Assembly (NCBI RefSeq): GCF_019702925.1
Contig: NZ_AP024713.1
Span: forward strand, 682,001-746,000
Reading direction: 5' to 3'
Length of the DNA: 64,000 bases
DNA from: Campylobacter sp. 19-13652
GTDB lineage: Bacteria > Campylobacterota > Campylobacteria > Campylobacterales > Campylobacteraceae
The notes below the pieces were generated by a model, which saw nothing but the letters and a program-made list of their open reading frames with translations, was not told the DNA's origin and did no database searches. Numbering within the stretch: the first letter of the stretch is position 1; each line of letters opens with the position of its first letter. Positions 40,496 to 50,049 of the stretch are shown piece after piece. The translations under genes and the position numbers were made by a program.

Positions 40496-43400
40496 ATGCA
40501 AAATTTATTAGACTACCTGCTTGCAAACGAATACTTAAACCCAAAGCCACTTGATGAGAATAAATTTGAAAATAAAAAACTAGGCTATAAAAATGTAAAT
40601 CATCACTTTGGCTTTGAGTTTAAAGATGACTTTAAATCAGCCTTTTGCAATGGGCTTTTTAAGATTGATAATAGAAAATTTATCCCATTTGTAAAAAATG
40701 GGGAGCAAATTTTCCTTAAAAGCAATTTTGCCATTTATGGTGGCCTTTATCCGTTAAAGTCAATTAGAGATAGAGTTATTGGCCTGTGTTTAGATAGTAA
40801 AAAGAAGCTAAAGTTTGAATTTGAGGAGTATTTAAACGGCGAGTGTGCTTCGTTTTTGTTATTGCTTGAAAATAATAAAAAAGTGGAAAAATCGGTTTTA
40901 AGTGATATGAAATTTATCTCAGATGGTAGCGAGCTTGAGCTTGATGAGATATACCAAAACAAAACACTAGATGAGATACTCTTAGCCGACACTTTTGAAG
41001 TTGGCTGTTTAAATTTATTCATTTCCACTACGCCATATTTTTTAAAATATTCTAAAGATTTTAGGTTAGAAAATGGCGAATTTGAAGCGTTTTGCAACTC
41101 TGTTTTTGCAGAAATTAATAGGCAGTTTGCAGGACTTGAGCTTAAGAGCTTGCAGGGGCTACTTTATATTATAAAAAATGTTTTAGAAAGCGAGCTTTGG
41201 TTTTCGTTTGAGAATATAATTTTAGATAAGGTAAATCAAGAGTTTAAAATCGGCAATCAAAGTGGCGAGTTTTTAGATTTTTCAAATTTTAAATGCTTAG
41301 TGAGCTTTTCAAACGAGACAGATACCTTGCTAAATAGCTTCTTTTTATCCGACCTATTTTTGATTAAGGATAAGTTTAAAAATAATAGTGCAAATATCTT
41401 ATTAAAAGAGTATTTTGGCCTAGTGCAAACTAATAGGGTGGATCTTACCAAAGATAGCCTTGCTTTAGAGAGTTTTTGCGAGAGTAAATTTGTAAGCGGC
41501 GCATTTTTAAGCAGGCATAAATTAAATTTTTTACAGCAGTTTGCACTTAATAAAATGTTTGAAAAATTTAAAAATCAAGACGGAATTTATAGCGTCAATG
41601 GTCCTCCTGGAACTGGCAAAACCACGCTAATAAAGGACATTGTCGCAAATATTATAATAAATAGGGCGAGCGTTTTATTAGATATTGATGAGGCAGATTT
41701 TTGGCAAAAAGGCGATAGTGACGACCTTTATAAGTTAAACGAGCGGCTAATAGGACATGAGATTATAATCGCTTCATCAAATAATAAAGCGGTCGAAAAT
41801 ATCTCACAAAACGTCCCATTAGCTAGCGAGATAGAGGGTGAGTTTGACTATTTTGCTGATTTTGCAACTAAGCTTTTGGGTAAGGAGTGCTGGGGGCTAA
41901 TATGCGCTACCCTTGGAAATAAGAAAAATAGAGATAATTTTAAGACAAAATGCCTAAATAATTCAAAATTTGATAATGCGCTAAATATAAGGCACAAGGA
42001 GCTTATTAGAGATAATGAATTTTGTGGCTTAAGCGCATTTTTATTTTACTATAAAAAGCTTTTTGACGGTTATTTATGTGATGATATTAAAACTGCAAAG
42101 GATAAATTTAGCCTATCTTTAAAAAGAGTACAAGATATTATTGATGATATTTTTAAAACGCAAAGCGATCTTATACAGGCAAAAACCGAGGCTATAAAAA
42201 TTAAACAAAGGCTAAATTGGATAGATAAAGAGACAAAGACTATCTGCAATCAGCTTGGATTTGACGTGGCGGATAAGGACTATGTAGAAAAAAGGATAGA
42301 TTTTTTAAAACAGACAAAGCCTAGCTGGCTGATTAAAATTTTTAACAAAAAGAGGTTGAAAGCTTGGCAAAATGAGTACGAGGGCTGCTTAGAGCTCTTT
42401 AAAAATTTAAGTGAAAAATCGCAGCTACAAAGCAAATTAAATGCGTTAAACGATAAATTGCAAGGCTTTTTTGAGGAGGATTTTAAGGGGACTATATTAA
42501 AAAGCCATTTTAATAGCGATGAGTATTTTATGGCGGCAAAGGAGTGTTTTAAGCAAGCTTTAAATTTACACAAAGCTTTCGTGCTTGCAAATGGTCCAAA
42601 ATTTGCCACAAACTTAAACGTAGCCTTTAGTCAAAATGCCTCTAATGACGATAGGCTTTGGGCGTTTAAATCGCTGTTTTTCATCGTTCCATCTATCTCC
42701 ACCACGCTTGCAAGCGTTAGTAGATTTTTGTCATTTGCTAAAGATAGCGAGTTTGGCTACGCTGTATTTGACGAGGCTGGGCAGGCTAGTTTATCCGCTG
42801 GAGTTGGGCTTTTAATGCGTTGCAAGAGGGCGGTTGTGGTGGGCGATCCGTTGCAGCTTGAACCTGTTACTGTTTTGCCAAAGTCAGTAAATGAAATTTT
42901 AATGAAATCATTTAACGTCCCTGATAGCTTTGATATCACACAGCATTCATTGCAATCAAGGGCGGATTTAGCTCAAAAATACGGCGCTTTCATAAAAGAC
43001 GACTGGGTCGGCTCGCCACTTTTGGTGCATAGGCGGTGTAATAAATTTATGTTTGAGATAGCAAATGAGATTAGTTATGCTGGACTAATGGTGTCTGCTA
43101 AGGCTGATGAGTTTAGCTTTGGGCTTAAAAAATCGCTTTGGCTTAATGTAAAAAGCGATAATTTTAGTGAGCATTTTTCAGATAATGAGTTTAGGGTGGC
43201 GCAGGAGTTTTACCACCTTTTAGCCACCAAAGAAGCTAACATTAAGGCTAGTGATATTGCCGTGGTATCGCCGTTTAAATCGGTTGCGGATAAGATTAAA
43301 GGCAGCTTTAAGATAAAATCTCAAACTAGTATTAGCGGCACAATTCACACCATGCAAGGCAGGGAGGCTAAGATTGTTATTTTAATCCTAGGTGGGGCTA

Positions 43401-43588
43401 GTGAGGGTGCTAGGCAGTGGGTTTGCGCTAAGCCAAATTTATTAAACGTAGCTTTAACAAGAGCAAAGGAAGCTATCGTGGTTGTTGGGGATTTTGATAA
43501 TTGCAAAAATTTAAACCTTTTTAGGGATTTTTGCGATAAATTTGAGCTAAAAGATATAAGTAGCGATGATGATGTGGTATATGATTAA
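40496..43588 (+). CDS. Large Upf1/DNA2-type superfamily 1 helicase
   Basis: A 1030-residue protein with an N-terminal ~370-residue region without a recognised domain, then a helicase core. Motif I is VNGPPGTGKTTLI (about 371), motif II is AVFDEAGQAS (about 758), motif III is GDPLQLEPV, motif V is SGTIHTMQGREA and motif VI is NVALTRAKEAIVVVGD. A long coiled insertion separates motifs I and II. It starts 37 bp after guaA without a strong ribosome binding site. Helicases of this build are often found in accessory regions and defence islands; no partner gene is beside it, so a defence role is only a possibility. Codon use is more AT-rich than its neighbours. Confidence 0.8.
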   Translation: MQNLLDYLLANEYLNPKPLDENKFENKKLGYKNVNHHFGFEFKDDFKSAFCNGLFKIDNRKFIPFVKNGEQIFLKSNFAIYGGLYPLKSIRDRVIGLCLDSKKKLKFEFEEYLNGECASFLLLLENNKKVEKSVLSDMKFISDGSELELDEIYQNKTLDEILLADTFEVGCLNLFISTTPYFLKYSKDFRLENGEFEAFCNSVFAEINRQFAGLELKSLQGLLYIIKNVLESELWFSFENIILDKVNQEFKIGNQSGEFLDFSNFKCLVSFSNETDTLLNSFFLSDLFLIKDKFKNNSANILLKEYFGLVQTNRVDLTKDSLALESFCESKFVSGAFLSRHKLNFLQQFALNKMFEKFKNQDGIYSVNGPPGTGKTTLIKDIVANIIINRASVLLDIDEADFWQKGDSDDLYKLNERLIGHEIIIASSNNKAVENISQNVPLASEIEGEFDYFADFATKLLGKECWGLICATLGNKKNRDNFKTKCLNNSKFDNALNIRHKELIRDNEFCGLSAFLFYYKKLFDGYLCDDIKTAKDKFSLSLKRVQDIIDDIFKTQSDLIQAKTEAIKIKQRLNWIDKETKTICNQLGFDVADKDYVEKRIDFLKQTKPSWLIKIFNKKRLKAWQNEYEGCLELFKNLSEKSQLQSKLNALNDKLQGFFEEDFKGTILKSHFNSDEYFMAAKECFKQALNLHKAFVLANGPKFATNLNVAFSQNASNDDRLWAFKSLFFIVPSISTTLASVSRFLSFAKDSEFGYAVFDEAGQASLSAGVGLLMRCKRAVVVGDPLQLEPVTVLPKSVNEILMKSFNVPDSFDITQHSLQSRADLAQKYGAFIKDDWVGSPLLVHRRCNKFMFEIANEISYAGLMVSAKADEFSFGLKKSLWLNVKSDNFSEHFSDNEFRVAQEFYHLLATKEANIKASDIAVVSPFKSVADKIKGSFKIKSQTSISGTIHTMQGREAKIVILILGGASEGARQWVCAKPNLLNVALTRAKEAIVVVGDFDNCKNLNLFRDFCDKFELKDISSDDDVVYD

Positions 43589-43605
43589 AGATAGCACTCT
43601 TTTAT

Positions 43606-43810
43606 AATTATAAATTTTAAACCACAGCATAAGCCAAATACTGCTAATTAATACCAGCAACTTTTAGCACTTCGCATAGGTTTGGTGCAAAATTGATAAA
43701 CATCCTTGCAAGCCTTCGTTTGGCTTACACACCACAAGGATTGCTGCAGTGCAATATGAGTTATTAATAAGCCATTCATACGTGGCATAGGGCTTATTTT
43801 TGAAATTTGC
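43606..43810 (-). repeat. Interspersed degenerate repeat, copy B (reverse orientation)
   Basis: 205 bp filling most of the 347-bp gap after the helicase gene. Read in reverse, its left module (TGAAATTTGC region at 43801-43810 back to 43768, with GCCATTCATACGTGGCATAGGG) matches copy D closely. Its right module (43606-43652, TTTTAAACCACAGCATAAGCC) matches copy A closely. The rest of the gap (43811-43935) is AT-rich with no further feature. Confidence 0.7.
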
Positions 43811-43935
43811 AAAGCAAGTAGTATTGTTTAAAAGGGCTATTTAGTTTTTACTTTGCTATATTTGGATAAAATAACACTAAAATGCTCTATTACTTTTAAT
43901 AAGGCGTATAAATTTAAATTTATAAAGGCGGTTTT

Positions 43936-44523
43936 ATGCAGATTTGTTTAGCCACGGCCTCTGATGCTGGGCAGATAGCGCAGATTTACTCATACTATGT
44001 CAAAAATACAGCTATTACGTTTGATTACGAAGCGCCTGATGAGAGCGCTATAGGTGAGCAAATTAAGGCTACTTTAAGGCAATATCCATTTATCGTCGCT
44101 AAAGAACAAGGACGAGTAGTAGGCTATGCGTATGCGTCTAAGCTAAAAAACAGGCAAGCCTATGACTGGGCGGTGGAGAGTAGTATATATTTGCCAAATA
44201 CCCACATATCATCAGGTATCGGTAGTGCGCTTTATGATGTGCTTGAGGGGTTACTGCGCGCTCAGGGCGTAGCTAGCGTGTTTGCCTGCATAGCTGCAGG
44301 GCATGAGCTAGAGCAGAGTGCGAGCATACTTTTTCATGCTAGGAGAGGATTTAGCGAGGTGGGTCGATGGCTTGGGTGCGGATTTAAATTTAACCGCTGG
44401 TATGACGTTATTTGGATGCAAAAGCAGCTTTGCGATCCAGGTGATAGCCCAAAAGAGCCAAAGCCCATTTTAGAGCTTGAGGCTAGGAGGCTTAGCGATA
44501 TATTAGGTGGTGCTAATGCGTAG
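43936..44523 (+). CDS. GNAT acetyltransferase, phosphinothricin/methionine-sulfoximine type
   Basis: A 195-residue N-acetyltransferase. It begins with the YncA/Pat-like pattern ASDAGQIAQIYSYYVKNTAITFDYEAP and has the acetyl-CoA loop region (SGIGSALYDVLEGLL) and RRGFSEVGRW near the end. Relatives acetylate phosphinothricin, methionine sulfoximine or methionine sulfone. The last 30 residues are unusual for the family and overlap the start of the adenine deaminase gene by 8 bp. The pair lies between interspersed repeats B and C/D. Confidence 0.75.
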   Translation: MQICLATASDAGQIAQIYSYYVKNTAITFDYEAPDESAIGEQIKATLRQYPFIVAKEQGRVVGYAYASKLKNRQAYDWAVESSIYLPNTHISSGIGSALYDVLEGLLRAQGVASVFACIAAGHELEQSASILFHARRGFSEVGRWLGCGFKFNRWYDVIWMQKQLCDPGDSPKEPKPILELEARRLSDILGGANA

Positions 44524-46201
44524 AGTTCAGCCTGATTTATTGATTAAAAATGTAAAAGTAGTTGATGTTTTCTCTCTTAATGTGGTGCATTCAAATGTCG
44601 CTATAAAAGATGGCAAATTCCTAGGCGTTGGGGATTACTACACAAGCGCAGAGTGTGAAGTAGACGCAGGTGGTGTGTATATGGCACCTACTTTAATAGA
44701 CGGACATGTGCATATTGAAAGCTCTATGCTAAGCCCAGCGGAGCTTATGAGAGAGCTTGTCTCTCGTGGGGTTAGTAGCATAGTCGCAGATCCTCACGAG
44801 ATAGCAAATGTCTGCGGTATAAGCGGCGTGGAGTATATCTTAAATCAAAGCGAAAATATCCCAGCCCATGTCTATGTAATGCTGCCTTCTTGCGTGCCAG
44901 CGACTGAGTTTGAAACTAGCGGAGCGAGGCTGGATGCAAAGGCTCTAAGCGCGCTTATAAGCCATGAGAGGGTGCTAGGACTTGGCGAAATGATGGATTT
45001 TGTGGGGGTTATTAATGGCAAGAGTGAGCCTTTAAAAAAGCTAGAACTAGCCAAAAAGTACAGAAAAGCTATAGACGGACACTCACCTATGCTAAGTGGC
45101 GAGCGGCTAGATAGGTATGCTGCGGCTGGGGTTATGAGCGATCATGAGTGTAGCAGTGTGAGTGAGTTTAATGACCGTATATCTAGGGGCATGTGGGTGC
45201 AGCTTAGAGAGGGAAGTGCTGCAAAAAATTTAAGCACCCTTTTGCCAGCCGTTACCCTAGCAAACTCAAGCAGGTGCTTTTTTTGCACTGATGACCGCCA
45301 TCCAAGTGATCTAAAAAGCGAGGGCAGCATAGACTACGTACTAAAAAAAGCGATAAAGCTAGGGCTTGATCCGCTTCTTGGCATTCGCATGGCAAGCCTA
45401 AACGCGCACCTTTGCTACGGCATAGAGCGCGCCGGGGCGATAGCGTGTGGGTATAGGGCTGATTTTTTCTTGTTTGATGATTTGCATGACATAAGGGCAA
45501 AAAGCGTCTATATAGCGGGTGAGCTTATCGCTCAAGATGGCACTATTTTGACTGGTTTTGGCAGTAAATGCGAGCCTATTTTACGCATGAGGGCGCGCAA
45601 GCTAGATAAAAGCGACCTGCGTCTAGCACTTAATAGTGATGAGGCAAATGTCATAGGAATAATCCCAGATGAGCTAATTACTGAGCATTTGCGCTTAAGG
45701 GTAAAGCTAGAGCAGGGCGAGTTTAAATTTAGTGATGATGACATTTGCAAAGCTGTCGTGCTAGATCGTCATAGCGGTAAGAGCCACGTTGGACTGGGAC
45801 TTGTCAAAGGATACGGCATAAAGCGCGCCGCCGTGGCTACTAGTGTGGCTCACGATAGCCACAACATCATTGCAATAGGCGATAATGATGATGATATTTT
45901 AGCTGCTGTTAACCGTGTCGTGGAGCTTGGCGGAGGTATGGTCGTTGCTAGTAAAGGGCGCGTGATAGATGAGCTTAGGCTTGATATTGCGGGGCTTATG
46001 AGTAGTGCTAGTATTGATGAGGTGGCTAGTGCTGATACTAGGCTTGTTCGTCTTGCTAGAAGCTTTGGCGTTATCGAGGGGGTCGATCCATTTATGACGC
46101 TTAGCTTTTTGGCTTTGCCTGTTTTGCCACATTTAAAGCTAACAGATCTTGGATTATTTGATGTGGATAAATTTAAACATATTAGGGTAGATGAGGGCTA
46201 G
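44516..46201 (+). CDS. ade: Adenine deaminase
   Basis: Amidohydrolase that converts adenine to hypoxanthine with release of ammonia. The 561-residue protein shows the metal-binding DGHVHIESSML, the family stretch VADPHEIANVCGI and a third motif FCTDDRHPSDL, followed by the Ade-type C-terminal domain. I chose the ATG at 44516, although GTG codons at 44507 and 44510 are possible. It is co-transcribed with the acetyltransferase gene; why these two are paired is not obvious. Confidence 0.9.
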   Translation: MRRVQPDLLIKNVKVVDVFSLNVVHSNVAIKDGKFLGVGDYYTSAECEVDAGGVYMAPTLIDGHVHIESSMLSPAELMRELVSRGVSSIVADPHEIANVCGISGVEYILNQSENIPAHVYVMLPSCVPATEFETSGARLDAKALSALISHERVLGLGEMMDFVGVINGKSEPLKKLELAKKYRKAIDGHSPMLSGERLDRYAAAGVMSDHECSSVSEFNDRISRGMWVQLREGSAAKNLSTLLPAVTLANSSRCFFCTDDRHPSDLKSEGSIDYVLKKAIKLGLDPLLGIRMASLNAHLCYGIERAGAIACGYRADFFLFDDLHDIRAKSVYIAGELIAQDGTILTGFGSKCEPILRMRARKLDKSDLRLALNSDEANVIGIIPDELITEHLRLRVKLEQGEFKFSDDDICKAVVLDRHSGKSHVGLGLVKGYGIKRAAVATSVAHDSHNIIAIGDNDDDILAAVNRVVELGGGMVVASKGRVIDELRLDIAGLMSSASIDEVASADTRLVRLARSFGVIEGVDPFMTLSFLALPVLPHLKLTDLGLFDVDKFKHIRVDEG

Positions 46202-46502
46202 CGCTTTGATCTGATTTTGGTTTATCTTACTTTGTAAGGCAAGGTATAGCTGTATCTTTTGCGACATTTTGTAGTCATTAGGCGGCATTTGCGCATAATT
46301 TCTCAGCCAAAGTTGCGGTTATTATGGCTTTAAATCCTTTAGGCTTCGTAGAGTAAAGCACAATTAAAATTCCTTAAAGGTCTGCGATTACTATACTTAT
46401 CGTCTATTGTGCGCATTATGCTATATTCTGCTATCTGTTACGATTTTAATTTATTAAATCAAATTTAAAAATGCAATAAAATAGGGATAGGCAGGATTGG
46501 GT

Positions 46503-46618
46503 CACAAATTTCAAAGGCAAGCTTTATGTCTCATCTTAGCTTTGCTGGACTCTAAAAATAGCGTTGATACTAAATTAGCGATGCTAGGATTGTTTTGCAG
46601 TTTAAAATTTGCAATTAA
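46503..46618 (+). repeat. Interspersed degenerate repeat, copy C (short)
   Basis: Left module CACAAATTTCAAAGGCAAG (46503 on) and right module (46571-46618, TAAATTAGCGATGCTAGGATTG ... GCAATT) in the same order as copy D, but with most of the interior missing. It is the weakest of the four copies. Confidence 0.5.
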
Positions 46619-46865
46619 GCAAAAATACTTAAAATTATTTACAAATTTTTACGCTCTTTTTGGCAAAATACTTTATGCTTAAAAGTCAAAAAATAATCGC
46701 TAAATTTTAACCCTAAGCTTAAGTATATCCTCTACTATTTTGCTAGTAGAATGGTCTTAATTTTAGCTGTGTGTGACTACACGATAATTTAGCTTTTGCT
46801 TTTATAAAAACAAATGGCTTTTTATGGCGTAAAAATTTGAAAAACTCTTTTTATTAATAGTGCTT

Positions 46866-47200
46866 TACAAATTTCAAAAGCAACCCCTATGCCACGTATG
46901 AGTGGCTTACTCACAACCAATATAGCAGTGAGGCATGTCCAGCTTTGCTTCACCCAGATTTTGCCTTTGCCTACAGAGTGAGAATGAGTGCAATCTGCGC
47001 AAGTAGTTTAGCAGGTTAACTGCGCTGGACTTAATTCTTTTGATGCAAGCTGTATAAAAATAGTAAGCTTACTAAGCTTTATTTAGGAGATTTTCTTAGA
47101 TATTTTTATGCTAAAAATCGTAGTAAAGGAGATAATGCTAAAGGTCTCTTGCACAAATTAATGGTGTTAGGCTTATAAGGTAGTTTAAAATTGCAATTAA
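46866..47200 (+). repeat. Interspersed degenerate repeat, copy D (longest)
   Basis: Left module at 46866-46911 (ACAAATTTCAAAAGCAACCC followed by CTATGCCACGTATGAGTGGC) and right module at 47151-47200 (GCACAAATTAATGGTGTTAG followed by GCTTATAAGG). The outer ~25 bp of the two ends read as imperfect inverted repeats (AATTTcAAA..CC..TAT.GCC against AATTTtAAA..CC..ATA.GCC). Confidence 0.65.
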
Positions 47201-47293
47201 AAATTATCCACTTTTAGCATTTAAGGTAAAAACTATAATGGCTTTATAAGAGAGTAGGTATAAAGCCCAGCAAATCATTGTAAAAAGGCGATT

Positions 47294-48118
47294 TTAATGC
47301 GTTTCTTTGTTAAAATTATCCTCAATCAATCTTATCTCCTCATCTCCGCTTCGTACTAGATTTTGGTCGTATTTTAGGTATTTTACGTCTATTTTGTCAG
47401 GGTAGTCGACGTGGCTTAAGATATACTTAAAAATATTTATTCGCGCTCGTTTTTTATCGTCTGAGGCTATGATTGTCCACGGCGCTTTTGGCGTGTGGCT
47501 GGCTAGGAGCATGGAGTATTTGGCTATGGAGTACTGTTCCCATAGTTCTTGAGATTTTTTATCAACTGGCGAGATTTTAAACTGCTTTAATGGATCTGTT
47601 AGCCGCCTCTTAAATCTTCTTTTTTGCTCCGCTTTGCTTACAGAGAGATAAAATTTAAAGCAGATTATGCCAGAGTTTATTATCATCTCTTCAAATTTTG
47701 GCACCTCTTTTAAAAATTCCTTATGCTCTTCTTGTGTACAAAAGCCCATCACAGGCTCCACGCCAGCCCTATTGTACCAGCTACGGTCAAATATCGCTAT
47801 CTCGCCAGCGCTTGGCAAATGCGCAACATAACGCTGAAAATACCACTGCGATTTTTCCACGTCACTTGGCTTGTCAAGTGCGACTATACGGCACCCCCTT
47901 GGGTTTAAATGCTCGGCTATGCGTTTTATACATCCGCCCTTACCAGCCGCATCTCGCCCCTCCATAATAATGAGTATGCGTAGGTTTTTGTCCTTGACAT
48001 GATTTTGAAACTTAAGCATCTCAATCTGTAATCGTCTAAGCTCTTTTTGATATTCAAGGGTGCTTTTTTTGACCTTTATACTTACCTTTTTTGGCTGATT
48101 TTTGTCTAATTCTTGCAT
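47294..48118 (-). CDS. ppk2: Polyphosphate kinase 2
   Basis: Transfers phosphate between polyphosphate and nucleotides; class I PPK2 enzymes make GTP or ATP from polyphosphate. The 274-residue single-domain protein shows Walker A GRDAAGKGG, Walker B-like FDRSWYNRAGVEPVMGFC and the lid region KQFKISPVDK. The ATG at 48116-48118 is preferred over a GTG two codons earlier because GAAGGAG sits 5 bases ahead of it. It is transcribed toward the 1.1-kb non-coding region. Confidence 0.92.
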   Translation of the reverse strand: MQELDKNQPKKVSIKVKKSTLEYQKELRRLQIEMLKFQNHVKDKNLRILIIMEGRDAAGKGGCIKRIAEHLNPRGCRIVALDKPSDVEKSQWYFQRYVAHLPSAGEIAIFDRSWYNRAGVEPVMGFCTQEEHKEFLKEVPKFEEMIINSGIICFKFYLSVSKAEQKRRFKRRLTDPLKQFKISPVDKKSQELWEQYSIAKYSMLLASHTPKAPWTIIASDDKKRARINIFKYILSHVDYPDKIDVKYLKYDQNLVRSGDEEIRLIEDNFNKETH

Positions 48119-48270
48119 GCTCACTCCTTCGGTTGTTAAATTTTAGCAATTATTTGTTAAATTTATATTTATTAAAATGCTTGAATAATAATATTTTTTA
48201 AAAATGATTATAATTTTACTATCGGTTTAATAAAAAATGTTACAATCAAAGAAAAAATTTAAGGAATTAT

Positions 48271-50049
48271 ATGATACGCAAATTCATAATGCTACTGTTT
48301 TTGTCGCTTCTGACTACGCAGATATTTGCTAAAAATATCGATGTAAATGAGGCTTTTGTGGTAAATTTAACCCCTGCGGAGGATAGATTTGATGTGGATT
48401 TTATCCTAGGAGATGAGAGAATTTTCATCTATAAAAATAGCTTTTCGGTTGTTGTAAATGGTGAAAATATCACAGATAAACTAGCCATACCCATGGGGCA
48501 AAATAAGGGCAATTATTCTATTATAAAGCACGATTTTAGCCTTCTTTTGCCGTTTTCGCTTTTTAGCAAAGACACCTCAAGTCTCGTGCTAAATTATCAA
48601 GGCTGTGCGGAATCTGGCATATGCTATCGTCCGCAAGTTAGGGAGTTTAGTGTACTAAAAGATGACTCGGGTGGATTTAGTGCAAAGCTTGTAAGATTAA
48701 ATGGCAAGAGCGTTGCAGCAAAGGATGCTACGGACAATACGTCAGAAAGTGTGCTCGGTGAGCGTGGATTTGTGGATAAATTTATTGCGATTTTTTCAGG
48801 GGATTTGGGAAATGATGCGGAGATTGCAAACAGCTTAGCAGGCAGCACTGCTATAATCTCTGCTTTTGTGTTTTTTATCTATGGACTTGCGCTTTCTCTT
48901 ACGCCTTGCGTGCTTCCTATGGTGCCTATACTCTCAGGTATTATCGTCTCTCGTGGGGGCAGGGGTGGCTTTATGGCGAGCGTGGTTTATGTGTTTGCTA
49001 TGGCGCTAGCTTACGCAACATTTGGCGTGGTGGTAAGCCTGCTTGGAGGCGGAGTGCAGGCGTGGCTGCAAAATGAGTGGGTGCTTGGGGCTATGGCGCT
49101 GGTTTTTGTGTTGCTTGCGCTTAGTATGTTTGGGGCTTATGAGATACGTCTGCCCAGCTTTTCTGGTGATAGATTTTCAAAAAAAGGCGGGCTTTTTGGC
49201 GTGGCTATAATGGGTGTGTTGTCTACTTTGGTTGTTTCGCCTTGCGTTGCGGCACCGCTTGCTGGTGCGCTTTTGTTTATAGCTAGAAGTGGAGACGTGC
49301 TTTTTGGTGCGATTATGCTTTTTGTTATGGCGCTTGGCATGGGTGTTCCGCTTTTAATTATAGGCATAAGTAGTGGTAAATGGCTGCCAAAACCAGGCGT
49401 ATGGATGGATGGCGTAAAGAGCGCATTTGGCTTTGTTATGCTTGCTGTGGCTGCGTGGCTTGTAGGTAGGGTTTTAGGAGATAGTGTTGTGCTTGTGCTT
49501 TGGGGTGCGATAGGGCTTTTTGCTGTGGCTAGATTTGGGCTTTTTGTTGGCTCGGCTAGCTGGGTAAGAAGGGGTGCGCTTTTAGTGCTTGCTATTTACT
49601 CGGTGCTACTTTTTATAGGCGGGGTTGCTGGAGGTAAGGATTATTTAAATCCACTTTTGGCTTTTACTGGCTCTAGTGTCGCAACTATTCACAGCGAGCC
49701 AAAATTTATCAAAGTTTCAAATTTAAACGAGCTTAAAAATGCGATTAAAAGTGCTGATGGGACTGTGATGGTTGATTTTTGGGCTAGCTGGTGTGCTAGC
49801 TGCATTGAGCTTGATGAGAAAACTCTAAGCAATCCTAGCGTGCAAGCTAGTCTAGAGCGCTTTGTTCTCATTAAAGCGGACGTTAGCGCAAGTGGTGCAG
49901 CTAGCGAGGAGATGATGAGAGCTTTTGAAGTAGTAGGGCCTCCTGCGCTTTTATTTTTTAAAGACGGTGCCGAGCTAAAAGAGCATAGAACAAGCGGCTT
50001 TATCCCGCCAAAAGCCATGATAAATCTACTTGAGGCTATAAACCCTTAA
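48271..50049 (+). CDS. dsbD: Thiol:disulfide interchange protein DsbD
   Basis: Carries reducing power from cytosolic thioredoxin across the inner membrane to periplasmic thiol proteins. The 592-residue protein has a signal peptide, an N-terminal alpha domain with its cysteine pair (CAESGICY), eight membrane segments with the conserved LTPCVLPMVPILSG and VSPCVAAPLAG, and a C-terminal thioredoxin-like gamma domain with WASWCASC. TACAAT at 48241-48246 may be its -10 box. The stop overlaps the convergent hydrolase by 4 bp. Confidence 0.93.
   Translation: MIRKFIMLLFLSLLTTQIFAKNIDVNEAFVVNLTPAEDRFDVDFILGDERIFIYKNSFSVVVNGENITDKLAIPMGQNKGNYSIIKHDFSLLLPFSLFSKDTSSLVLNYQGCAESGICYRPQVREFSVLKDDSGGFSAKLVRLNGKSVAAKDATDNTSESVLGERGFVDKFIAIFSGDLGNDAEIANSLAGSTAIISAFVFFIYGLALSLTPCVLPMVPILSGIIVSRGGRGGFMASVVYVFAMALAYATFGVVVSLLGGGVQAWLQNEWVLGAMALVFVLLALSMFGAYEIRLPSFSGDRFSKKGGLFGVAIMGVLSTLVVSPCVAAPLAGALLFIARSGDVLFGAIMLFVMALGMGVPLLIIGISSGKWLPKPGVWMDGVKSAFGFVMLAVAAWLVGRVLGDSVVLVLWGAIGLFAVARFGLFVGSASWVRRGALLVLAIYSVLLFIGGVAGGKDYLNPLLAFTGSSVATIHSEPKFIKVSNLNELKNAIKSADGTVMVDFWASWCASCIELDEKTLSNPSVQASLERFVLIKADVSASGAASEEMMRAFEVVGPPALLFFKDGAELKEHRTSGFIPPKAMINLLEAINP

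Larger units (their letters stand above)
46202..47293. other. 1.1-kb non-coding region between ade and ppk2
   Basis: I see no supported gene. A 61-codon frame at 46497 lies in repeat copy C and is not convincing. The region holds repeat copies C (46503-46618) and D (46866-47200) in the same direction; the remainder is AT-rich spacer. Confidence 0.6.

Noticed and set aside
46497-46682. 61-codon open frame after ade
   Set aside because: It lies across repeat copy C, has no ribosome binding site and an unlikely residue mix.
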